Origin: Humibacter sp049446075
GTDB taxonomy: Bacteria > Actinomycetota > Actinomycetes > Actinomycetales > Microbacteriaceae
NCBI RefSeq assembly: GCF_049446075.1
Contig: NZ_JBMSEB010000001.1
Location: forward strand, 806,001 to 870,000
Direction of reading: 5' to 3'
DNA: 64,000 bases
A model generated the notes under the pieces. It made no database searches, had not been told where the DNA came from, and saw only the letters and a program-made list of their open reading frames with translations. Both the position numbers and the translations under genes were made by a program. Positions 17,110 through 24,220 of this stretch are shown here, piece by piece (position 1 is the stretch's first letter; each line of letters starts with the position of its first letter).

Positions 17110-18371
17110 CTTCACCGCTGAACAGCGACGAGCGCGATGGCGCGGAGCCTTCGCAGACGACTCAGGACCCACCGCGCTCGGCAGGTCCGAGAAGGGGACA
17201 GCGCACCCGTACCGCGACGACACGGGACGTGACCGAGATCAACCGCACCGCCATCCTCGACCTTCTGCGCACGAGCGGCCCGCTCTCACGGCGCGACATC
17301 GGGCGCCGGACCGGGCTCAGCTCGGCCACAGTCGAACGGCTGTGCCAAGCGCTTCTCGAAGAGGGAGCCATCGCGAACGGCGGCATGGACCGGTCATCGC
17401 CCGGGCGTCCCTCCAGTCTGCTCAAGTACGTGGCAGACATCCGCTCCGTTGCCGCGATCGATGTCACTGAGAACAACGCCCGCGGCCGAATCGTCGACCT
17501 CAGCGGAAACGTCTTGTACGAGACGAACGAGCCGTTCGACTTCGAGAGCGGAAACGCATCAGCTGTACGCCTCGACGGCGTGCTGTCCCTCGTCGACCGC
17601 ATCACGTCGAACGAGACGGGACTCAGCGCGCCATTGACGGGTCTGGGCATCACCCTTCCCGGCATCACACACGACGGGGTCGTCGTCAACGCCATCGAGC
17701 TCGAATGGCTCAACGTGCCCGTCGCTCGAATCATCGCCGAACGCACCGGACTCCCCGTGCTTGCAGAGAACGACGCCAACGCGACGGCGTACAGCGAGAT
17801 GCTGCACGGGGCTGCGCGCGGCACCGAAAGCGCCGTCGCGCTCGTGCTCGGCACCGGAATCGGTGCGGGCATCATCAGCGAGGGCCGGATTCATCGCGGA
17901 TTCGGATCCGCGGCGGGCGAGGTGGGATACCTCCTGACCTCCTCGGCGTCCTTCGCCAGGTACTTCACCGACCTCGGCGATGTCGAAGGGGCGATCTCCG
18001 CAGAGATCCAGCCGTACATGCAGGGTGGGGACGGCCATGTCGACCGTCGCATCGGTCCCGCGTTCCGGGCGATGATGCGGCTCGTCGAGGAGGGCGACAA
18101 GGACGCCAGCCGCGCACGCGACGAGTTCTTCGACAACATCGCCCTCGTCTGCGCCGCCATCACTGTCGTGCTCGCCCCCAGCGTGATCGTGCTCGCAGGC
18201 GCCTTCGCTCAGTACAGCACCTTGTCGGCCGAGCAGATCGCTCGGAGGCTGGTCGGACGCATCCCCTCGGTTCCGGCGATCGTGCCGAGCAGGCTCGGCT
18301 TCGACGCCGCGATCACGGGCATCGGCGATCTCGCTATCGAGCAGGCACGTACAGCGACCTACCTCGCATGA
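17106..18371 (+). CDS. ROK-family transcriptional regulator
   Basis: A 421-residue protein with an N-terminal winged helix-turn-helix (residues 45-95, SGPLSRRDIGRRTGLSSATVERLCQALLEEGAI) followed by a ROK sugar-kinase-like domain. The phosphate-binding VLGTGIGAGII and the preceding LAENDANATAYSE are kept. The cysteine-rich zinc motif (CxCGxxGCxE) that normally follows the GxAGExGY segment is missing; that place reads SSASFARYFTDLGDVE. It probably represses the divergent uptake and degradation operons until a sugar or sugar phosphate binds. It overlaps both neighbours by 4 nt, so it is made together with the mannosidase and the kinase. Confidence 0.88.
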   Translation: MTSPLNSDERDGAEPSQTTQDPPRSAGPRRGQRTRTATTRDVTEINRTAILDLLRTSGPLSRRDIGRRTGLSSATVERLCQALLEEGAIANGGMDRSSPGRPSSLLKYVADIRSVAAIDVTENNARGRIVDLSGNVLYETNEPFDFESGNASAVRLDGVLSLVDRITSNETGLSAPLTGLGITLPGITHDGVVVNAIELEWLNVPVARIIAERTGLPVLAENDANATAYSEMLHGAARGTESAVALVLGTGIGAGIISEGRIHRGFGSAAGEVGYLLTSSASFARYFTDLGDVEGAISAEIQPYMQGGDGHVDRRIGPAFRAMMRLVEEGDKDASRARDEFFDNIALVCAAITVVLAPSVIVLAGAFAQYSTLSAEQIARRLVGRIPSVPAIVPSRLGFDAAITGIGDLAIEQARTATYLA

Positions 18372-19294
18372 ACCACGCCCTGGAAGCCGACCGGCTCGTC
18401 GGAGTCGACGTCGGAGGAACGAAGACGCATCTCGCCGCGGTGAACGTGCGCGGCGACCGCCGCGATGTCGTGAGGCCATCGTCCGAATGGAGAACCGGCC
18501 ACCTGTTCTCCGACGACGCCAATCTCCCCCGCCTCGCTGCGTGGCTTCGTTCGTTCAGCCGTCTCAGCCAGGAGACGACTGTCGTGATCGGCCTGCGAGA
18601 CTGCGACACGGATGCCGAGATCGAGTCGGCGCGCGTGGCACTGTCCGAGGGACTCGGCGTGCCCGTCCGTGTGGAGAACGACGCCGACCTGCTCGGCCCG
18701 GCAGCCGGCTCCGTGCCAGCTATCGCGATGATCGTCGGCACCGGTTCGATCGTGAGCGCGCGCGACGCGGCGGGACGGCGGGTGACCGCAGACGGTCACG
18801 GCTGGTTGTTCGGAGACTGGGGCAGCGCACCTGCGCTCATTCGCGACGGCATCGGCAGGGCTCTCAGTGCGCTCGATTCGAACAGGGTGTCCCTCGACGA
18901 ACCGCTCGTCGTGGAGCTCCTCGAACACTTCCGCGCGAGGGATGCCGCGGAGCTTGCCGCCGCAGCCACGATCGATGCCGACCCCATCGTCTGGGGATCG
19001 GCGGCTCATCGGATGTTCGACGCCGCGCATCGAGGATCAGGCTTGGCTTACGAGACGATCGCCTTCGCCGCTCAGCGCCTCGCGGACGGTGTTGCCGCCG
19101 TCGTTCGCCGCGGCGGCCTCGGCGAGCGTGTCGTGGCGGCTGGCGGTGTGATCGCGAATCAGCCGCTCCTGCGCCAGGAGGTGAGCGTGCGATTGGCCCA
19201 GCTGGATCGACCGCTGGAGCTCACGATGCTCGATTCGGCCCCGGTTGAAGGGGCCCTCCGACTCGCAGAATGGTCGGTACACTCGGGCGCTTGA
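18368..19294 (+). CDS. BadF/BadG/BcrA/BcrD-type sugar kinase (N-acetylglucosamine kinase-like)
   Basis: A 308-residue ASKHA-fold kinase. VGVDVGGTKTHLAAVN (residues 11-26) is the first phosphate-binding loop, VENDADLLGPAAG holds the catalytic acidic residues, IVGTGSIVSARD is the second phosphate loop, and DGHGWLFGDWGSAPALIRDGI is the motif typical of the BadF-type N-acetylglucosamine kinases. It would phosphorylate an amino sugar or hexose released in the cytoplasm. It is the last gene of the mannosidase-regulator-kinase operon (ATGA overlap with the regulator). With the SIS-domain enzyme of the other arm it could form a short amino-sugar route; this is inference. Confidence 0.82.
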   Translation: MNHALEADRLVGVDVGGTKTHLAAVNVRGDRRDVVRPSSEWRTGHLFSDDANLPRLAAWLRSFSRLSQETTVVIGLRDCDTDAEIESARVALSEGLGVPVRVENDADLLGPAAGSVPAIAMIVGTGSIVSARDAAGRRVTADGHGWLFGDWGSAPALIRDGIGRALSALDSNRVSLDEPLVVELLEHFRARDAAELAAAATIDADPIVWGSAAHRMFDAAHRGSGLAYETIAFAAQRLADGVAAVVRRGGLGERVVAAGGVIANQPLLRQEVSVRLAQLDRPLELTMLDSAPVEGALRLAEWSVHSGA

Positions 19295-19355
19295 TCGCGC
19301 CAGGCGAGGCACTCCGACGGGTCCTCCCGCACGACAACGGCCGCGACAGCGCCCG

Positions 19356-19625
19356 TCAGAGGGCCTTCTGCCCTGCCTGCGCACGAACGCAGGACGCCCT
19401 ACGCGGGCGCACGTGAGCGTGCGGCTGATGCCGCATCAGCGGGGCGAATCGGTCGATGCTCTCCGCGTCGTCCAAGAGACACAGAGTGATTGCCCGCGCC
19501 CACCTGTCGAGGTCTTGTGCGCTGCTCGGGCGCCCAGTGCTCGCGAACTGCGCCGCGACATCGAGGGCCGACACGAGCGCACGCCGCCGGAGGTTCGAAT
19601 ACTGAGTGGATGACAAATGAGCCAT
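19356..19625 (-). CDS. Hypothetical protein, 89 aa, weakly supported
   Basis: An uninterrupted frame from ATG at 19625 gives MAHLSSTQYSNLRRRALVSA and then a helical stretch ASTGRPSSAQDLDRWARAITLCLLDDAESIDRF, which has the hydrophobic spacing of a folded helix bundle. No family recognised. No convincing ribosome binding site is present; a TGTAGT hexamer sits 4 nt before the start. It lies in the 530-nt gap between the sugar kinase and ssrA, on the opposite strand to the kinase. It may be a small lineage-specific gene or chance. Confidence 0.35.
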   Translation of the reverse strand: MAHLSSTQYSNLRRRALVSALDVAAQFASTGRPSSAQDLDRWARAITLCLLDDAESIDRFAPLMRHQPHAHVRPRRASCVRAQAGQKAL

Positions 19626-19743
19626 ACCTACTACATCCACGTGCCGCGGAATCATGACGCGGCGACGCGAAAATAGTTCTCACTGCCCGAACGGCGGATG
19701 TGCGGGGTGAGCAGACTGATCTCCGGCCTCTAGACGCAGAACG

Positions 19744-19783
19744 AAGTCGGGGCCCCGTCTGTTTCCAGACGAGGCCCCGACTT
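19744..19783 (-). terminator. Strong hairpin, likely terminator of ssrA
   Basis: Arms 19744-19761 and 19766-19783 pair over 17 of 18 positions (11 bp, one C.A mismatch, 6 bp) with a TTTC loop. It begins 45 nt downstream of the tmRNA 3' end on the minus strand. The following bases are only moderately T-rich. It would work in both directions. Confidence 0.65.
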
Positions 19784-19828
19784 CCGCGTTATTCCGCGGT
19801 TCTCAACAGCGCGCAACAGCAGCCCAGA

Positions 19829-20221
19829 TGGTGGAGATGGGGGGAATTGAACCCCCGTCCATCGCTGTGGTCATACGCCTTCTACGGGCGTAGCCAATGA
19901 CGGCGCTTTACTCGGTCCCGGAACTTCCCATTGGCAGCTGATCCGACGAACCCAGTCACGGTTTGAGTCCCTCTACGCCCCATGACGATACGTAGAAGCA
20001 ATCTCTCTAGCTGACGCCAGGATCCGGGTAGAGAGCATTCCCGGACTGACGGTCTCTTAAGTCGCTAAGTAGGACTAGGCCGCGAGAGCGACCTGGGCCT
20101 TAGCGGAGACAGTGCTGTTGGAATTGGCACTTATTGTTTGCAGGGATCGTTAACGAGTTAACCCTGCGTCCTCGACCCGCTTCTCGTAATCTCGCAGACG
20201 ATGTCGAAACCGATCATCCCC
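19829..20221 (-). ncRNA. ssrA: Transfer-messenger RNA (tmRNA, SsrA)
   Basis: The 5' end GGGGATGATCGGTTTCGACA (from 20221) and the 3' end with a T-arm GGGTTCAATTCCC and CATCTCCACCA (to 19829) form the tRNA-like domain: GGGGATG pairs with CATCTCC through seven pairs including one G.U. The resume codon is GCC at 20128-20126, and the reading frame gives the tag ANSNSTVSAKAQVALAA, ending at TAG 20077-20075. The VALAA end is the usual protease recognition signal. The RNA releases stalled ribosomes with SmpB, whose gene is 1 kb away. About 393 nt, normal for one-piece tmRNA. The CCA is encoded. Confidence 0.95.
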
Positions 20222-20288
20222 ATGAGGCGGGCCACTGTTGCGCGCTGTTGTGTTGTGGAAGGAACATCCGCCGAAGTGGCGGCTTCAC

Positions 20289-20318
20289 AGACTACAACAT
20301 GGGCGGCGCGCGTGTCAT
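20289..20318 (-). promoter_or_regulatory. Candidate ssrA promoter
   Basis: On the minus strand, -35 ATGACA (20318-20313), an 18-nt spacer and -10 TAGTCT (20294-20289). Transcription would start near 20282, giving a 60-nt 5' leader that RNase P would remove at 20221. Confidence 0.4.
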
Positions 20319-20327
20319 TCCGGAATG
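20316..20327. promoter_or_regulatory. 12-bp perfect palindrome between ssrA and clpS
   Basis: CATTCCGGAATG is its own reverse complement. It overlaps the inferred ssrA -35 element and ends 15 nt before the clpS start, so a dimeric regulator bound here could affect both genes. No regulator can be assigned. Confidence 0.35.
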
Positions 20328-20342
20328 TGGGAATCTGGACGG

Positions 20343-20657
20343 GTGGCATCCTCAACCTCCGCGCCCTCCACCGCGGAACGTACAGAAGACGCGGTCGACC
20401 TCACGCCGAGGCACACCCTCGACACGCCGTGGCGCACCGTGGTCTGGAACGATCCGGTCAACCTGATGTCGTACGTCGTCTACGTGTTCCGCACCTACTT
20501 CGGCTTCAGCCGTGAGAAGGCGACGAGGCTCATGCTGCAGGTGCACCACGATGGCCGCGCCGTCGTTGCGACCGGCACCAGGGAGGCCATGGAGGTGCAC
20601 GCCCACGCCATGCACGGGTACGGCCTCTCGGCAACGGTCGACAAGGCCGAGAAATGA
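20343..20657 (+). CDS. clpS: ATP-dependent Clp protease adaptor ClpS
   Basis: A 104-residue ClpS. The core PWRTVVWNDPVNLMSYVVYVFRTYFGFSREKATRLMLQVHHDGRAVV contains the N-degron pocket residues (the ND pair and the M in MSYV) and the C-terminal EAMEVHAHAMHGYGLSATV ends the fold. ClpS hands proteins with bulky N-terminal residues to the ClpC or ClpA unfoldase. GTG at 20343 is chosen because it leaves a normal short flexible N-terminus; it has no Shine-Dalgarno sequence but a GAATCT hexamer 6 nt upstream, which would fit a leaderless message. It overlaps the DUF2017 gene by 4 nt. Confidence 0.88.
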   Translation: MASSTSAPSTAERTEDAVDLTPRHTLDTPWRTVVWNDPVNLMSYVVYVFRTYFGFSREKATRLMLQVHHDGRAVVATGTREAMEVHAHAMHGYGLSATVDKAEK

Positions 20658-21193
20658 GCGAGATGCGCCGTGTCGGCGAGGGAAGCATCGCCGTCACCAT
20701 CTCGGACGCCGAGTTCATCGCGCTCTCCCGTCTCGAGGCCGACCTGCTCGGCGCGCTCGCGGATCGCCTGACCTCGCTCGCCGACGGAGTGGCGGGTTCG
20801 CATCGGCTCTTCCCAGACGCGTATCACGACGACGCAGAGGCTGCGGCCGAGTTCCATGCGCTCACCGATGTGGACCTGGTCACCGCCAAGAGCGAAGCCG
20901 CGAGGAGCGTGATGGATGCCTTCGCGAACGCTGAGGAGCAGACATCCGGCATGCGTCGCAAACGCAACACCACGCGGGTGGTCACGATGCCGCCCGAGCT
21001 CGCTCTGGCCTTCCTGCGCAATCTCACGGACCTGCGGCTCATGGTCGCGGATCGGCTCGGCATCGAGACAGACGGAGACGACGGGCGCAGCGACGACACC
21101 GACGACCGCATCGTCTACTGGTGGCTCGGCGAGACCCAAGAGGTACTGGTCGAGTCTCTGGCCGCCGAGGCATTCGGCACGACCGGGGTCTAG
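20654..21193 (+). CDS. DUF2017 family protein
   Basis: A 179-residue, mostly helical cytoplasmic protein, next to clpS as is usual in actinobacteria. The N-terminus reads RVGEGSIAVTISDAEFIALSRLEADLLGALADRL, and the C-terminal third has PPELALAFLRNLTDLRLMVADRLGIE followed by the acidic stretch TDGDDGRSDDTDD and a WWLGETQEVLVESL helix. The function is unknown; the strict coupling with clpS (ATGA overlap) suggests a part in Clp-dependent proteolysis. Convergent with smpB, with only 3 nt between the ends. Confidence 0.82.
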   Translation: MSEMRRVGEGSIAVTISDAEFIALSRLEADLLGALADRLTSLADGVAGSHRLFPDAYHDDAEAAAEFHALTDVDLVTAKSEAARSVMDAFANAEEQTSGMRRKRNTTRVVTMPPELALAFLRNLTDLRLMVADRLGIETDGDDGRSDDTDDRIVYWWLGETQEVLVESLAAEAFGTTGV

Positions 21194-21196
21194 CCC

Positions 21197-21673
21197 CTAC
21201 TCGCCCAGGTGGTTCCTGCCCGCGATAGCGCGCTCTGCCTCGCGCCTGTCCTGACGCTCACGTAGCGCCTGCCGCTTGTCGTACTCGCGCTTGCCCTTCG
21301 CGACACCGATCTCGACCTTCACCCGACCGTCTGCGAAGTACAGCTGCAGCGGGATGATCGTGTAGCCGCCGTCTTTGACCTTGTTCGCGATCTTCACGAT
21401 CTGCTGCTTGTGCAGCAGCAGCTTGCGCTTGCGGCGGGGCGCATGGTTGTTCCACGTCCCGTCGAGGTACTCGGGGATGTAAACGGCATCAAGCCACGCC
21501 TCTCCCCCGTCGATGAATGCGTATCCATCGACGAGCGACGCCCTTCCCTCACGCAGCGACTTCACCTCGGTGCCCGTGAGCACGAGCCCGGCCTCGTACG
21601 TGTCCTCGATCAGGTAGTCGTGGCGGGCGCGGCGATTCGTCGCCACCACCTTCTGACCACGTTCCCTGGGCAT
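21197..21673 (-). CDS. smpB: SsrA-binding protein SmpB
   Basis: A 158-residue SmpB. Typical segments are VVATNRRARHDYLIEDTYEAGLVLTGTEVKSLREG, YIPEYLDGTWNNHAPRRKRKLLLHKQQI and the basic C-terminal tail GKREYDKRQALRERQDRREAERA that takes the place of the mRNA in the ribosome decoding centre. It binds the tRNA-like part of tmRNA (ssrA at 19829-20221). ATG at 21673 has a strong GAGGAGGGG site; the longer in-frame start is not needed. It follows ftsX on the same strand after about 120 nt. Confidence 0.96.
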   Translation of the reverse strand: MPRERGQKVVATNRRARHDYLIEDTYEAGLVLTGTEVKSLREGRASLVDGYAFIDGGEAWLDAVYIPEYLDGTWNNHAPRRKRKLLLHKQQIVKIANKVKDGGYTIIPLQLYFADGRVKVEIGVAKGKREYDKRQALRERQDRREAERAIAGRNHLGE

Positions 21674-21790
21674 GGTTCCCCTCCTCGCAGACACGGATGC
21701 CCGGCGTTATTCGGGCATGGATGCCGCGCCCCGGAGAGCGCAGCAGCCCACCAGCTTACCGCGCCGGCAGTGCCTTACGGCGTCGCCGGC

Positions 21791-22705
21791 TCAGACGCGG
21801 AGGTATCGGCGGATCGCCACGCTGGATGCCAGTGCCGCGAGCCCGATGCCGACGATGACGAGGATCGGCGCCACTATCCAGGCGCTGTCGAGACCCACGA
21901 ACGACGTCAGCTGCATCTTCTGCGACAGGTACCCGCGCACGAAGAACTGCACTATTGCGAACACGGCCCCGACCGACAGCAGCGAGCCGATCAGTGCTGC
22001 CAGCACGCCCTCCAGTACGAACGGTGTCTGGATGAAGCCATTGGATGCTCCGACCAGCCGCATGATGCCCAGCTCACGTCTTCGCGAGAAGGCGGACAGT
22101 CTGATGGTCGTCGCGATGAGCAGTGCCGCCGCGACGAGCATCACGACCGCTATGGCTATCGCGGTGAGGCTTGCGGCATTCAGGATGCGGAAGATCTGAT
22201 CCAGATAACTTCGCTGGTCGGTCACCCCCTGCACACCCGCCACCCCGCTCAGGCTCTGCGCGATCACGTCGGACTGGCTCTGGTTCTTCAACTTGATCCA
22301 GAACGTCTGGTTCAACAGTTCCGGCGTCACGTAGTCGGCTACCGGGTTGCCCTTGAACTGCTTCTTGAAGTCCGCATACGCCTGCTTGTGGTCTTCGAAG
22401 TAGAACTTCTCGATGAACGGCGAGAGCGCCGACGAGGAGAGCTTGGCCTTGACCGCTGCGATCTGCTCTGGCGTCGCATCCTGCCCCTGGCAGGTGGTGC
22501 TCACGTCGGTCTCCGTGCACATGTACACGGCGACCTGTGCGCGGTCGTACCAGTACGTCTTCATCTGGCCGATCTGCATCTGCATCAGGATGGCCGTGCC
22601 CACGAAAGTGAGCGAGATGAAGGTGACCAGTACGACGGAGATCACCATCGAGACGTTGCGTTTGAGGCCGCTTCCGGCCTCCGAAAGCACGAGCGCGAAT
22701 CTCAT
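21791..22705 (-). CDS. ftsX: Cell-division permease FtsX
   Basis: A 304-residue protein with FtsX topology: one helix near the N-terminus (VSMVISVVLVTFISLTFVGTAIL), a large extracellular loop of about 130 residues containing two cysteines (CTETDVSTTCQ), then three helices with the conserved FSRRRELGIMRLVGASNGFIQTPFVLEG segment. With FtsE it forms an ABC-type complex that switches on peptidoglycan hydrolases at the septum. ATG overlaps the ftsE stop codon by 4 nt. Confidence 0.95.
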   Translation of the reverse strand: MRFALVLSEAGSGLKRNVSMVISVVLVTFISLTFVGTAILMQMQIGQMKTYWYDRAQVAVYMCTETDVSTTCQGQDATPEQIAAVKAKLSSSALSPFIEKFYFEDHKQAYADFKKQFKGNPVADYVTPELLNQTFWIKLKNQSQSDVIAQSLSGVAGVQGVTDQRSYLDQIFRILNAASLTAIAIAVVMLVAAALLIATTIRLSAFSRRRELGIMRLVGASNGFIQTPFVLEGVLAALIGSLLSVGAVFAIVQFFVRGYLSQKMQLTSFVGLDSAWIVAPILVIVGIGLAALASSVAIRRYLRV

Positions 22706-24129
22706 GACACCGGCCCCACATCCTGATTGGAGTCGTCTTCGGGATCATGTCTTCCGGGCGCGCGCAGTCCCAGCCGCTCGGCCAGAGTGAGCTCCGCGAC
22801 ATCCGACGAGTCGGCTCTGCGTACCGGAGCCGTCGGCGGGTTCGCGAAATGCCCGTCGAGAACGGAATCGGACCGAGGGGATGCCGCGCGCGGTGCCGAC
22901 GCGGCCACCGGCTCTCGGTCCGTGCGAGGGCGCAGCGGCTGTGAGGGCGGAGGCGGCGTGGACGGAATCTCAGTCGCCGGTGGCTGCGCGACAGGCGGTT
23001 GCTGTTGGCCGGCGGCAGTCTGGGGCTCGTCGGGAACGACCGGGAGGCGGCCCGTGGACACGGGGACGTCGGCGGGCCCGCCCCGGTGCGCTGGCCCGGA
23101 CCCGGTGGCGGAACCGGCGAACGGCTGTGCCGGCTGCTGAACCGCCGGCTGCTGAACGGCGGAAGGTTGAACAGCAGGCGACTGAACGGGAGCAGCCTGC
23201 ATCGCTGTCTGGCTGGCGGGCTGCGAAGGCGCCGGCGCGGAGTACGGCGCGCGCAAGACATCCTTGTGTGCTCGTTTCTCCGCTTTGCGCTCTGCCCTGG
23301 TCGGCTTGCCCGTCCTGGCGACCTGCACAGGCTGCGCGACGGACGCCGCGGCGGGCTGCTGGGCGGTATCGGCACTGGTCAGGGCTTCGTAACGGGCGGA
23401 TCCCGCGATCACCTGTTCACGCTCGCCCACGACGGGGATCGCGGCGGTGACGCCGTAACCACCGTGCCGTTCATCGCGCACGAGACGGCCGGAGACGATT
23501 TCGATCACGCGCTTCTGCATGCGGTCGACGAGCCCCGCCTCGTGGGTCGCCATCAGCACGGTCGTACCCGAGGCGTTGATGCGCTCGAGAACGGCCGTGA
23601 TTCCCGCGCTGGTTGCTGGGTCGAGGTTTCCCGTCGGCTCGTCGGCGAGCAGGATCTGCGGCTTGTTCACCACGGCGCGGGCGATCGCGACGCGCTGCTG
23701 CTCACCGCCGGAGAGCTCGTGCGGGAAACGCTGGCCCTTGCCCTCGAGGCCCACCATGGCGAGCACGTCGGGAACGGCCTCGTGGATGAAACCTTTCGAC
23801 TTGCCGATCACCTGAAGGGTGAAGGCGACGTTGTCGAAGACGGTCTTGTTGGTGAGGAGCCGGAAGTCCTGGAAGACCACGCCCACGTTCCGTCGGAAGT
23901 ACGGCACCTTGCGGTTCGAGATGCTGCTCAGGTCCTGCCCCAGCACATGCAACTTGCCTCGCGTCGCCCGCTCCTCGCGAAGGATCAGGCGGAGGAAGGT
24001 GGACTTTCCGGATCCGGAGGCGCCCACCACGAAGACGAACTCGCCGCGCAGGATCTCGGTCGTGATGTCGTCGAGTGCCGGGCGGGGGGTTCCCTTGTAG
24101 CTCTTGGTGACGTGGTCGAATCGGATCAT
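22702..24129 (-). CDS. ftsE: Cell-division ATPase FtsE with long C-terminal extension
   Basis: The first 230 residues are a standard FtsE: Walker A GASGSGKST (36-44), signature LSGGEQQRVAIARA, and Walker B ILLADEPTGNLDP. After that come about 245 residues rich in Ala, Pro and Gln (for example VQSPAVQPSAVQQPAVQQP) with no predicted fold, so the protein has 475 residues against about 230 in most bacteria. The frame stays open with GC-rich third positions, so the tail looks translated. It may reach partners at the division site. A TAGGCT box lies 9 nt before the ATG, so the leader is very short. Confidence 0.93.
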   Translation of the reverse strand: MIRFDHVTKSYKGTPRPALDDITTEILRGEFVFVVGASGSGKSTFLRLILREERATRGKLHVLGQDLSSISNRKVPYFRRNVGVVFQDFRLLTNKTVFDNVAFTLQVIGKSKGFIHEAVPDVLAMVGLEGKGQRFPHELSGGEQQRVAIARAVVNKPQILLADEPTGNLDPATSAGITAVLERINASGTTVLMATHEAGLVDRMQKRVIEIVSGRLVRDERHGGYGVTAAIPVVGEREQVIAGSARYEALTSADTAQQPAAASVAQPVQVARTGKPTRAERKAEKRAHKDVLRAPYSAPAPSQPASQTAMQAAPVQSPAVQPSAVQQPAVQQPAQPFAGSATGSGPAHRGGPADVPVSTGRLPVVPDEPQTAAGQQQPPVAQPPATEIPSTPPPPSQPLRPRTDREPVAASAPRAASPRSDSVLDGHFANPPTAPVRRADSSDVAELTLAERLGLRAPGRHDPEDDSNQDVGPVS

Positions 24130-24220
24130 GACCCGCTCAGCCTAAGCACTCGGCCCGCGGATGCGACCTAGCGACTCGCCCGCGGAACGAGCCGGTCGGC
24201 GAATCGATGGCCGGGCTGGA

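Noticed and set aside
14700..17220. Antisense open frames over the alpha-mannosidase gene
   Set aside because: No start signals or domains; explained by codon bias of the GH38 gene.
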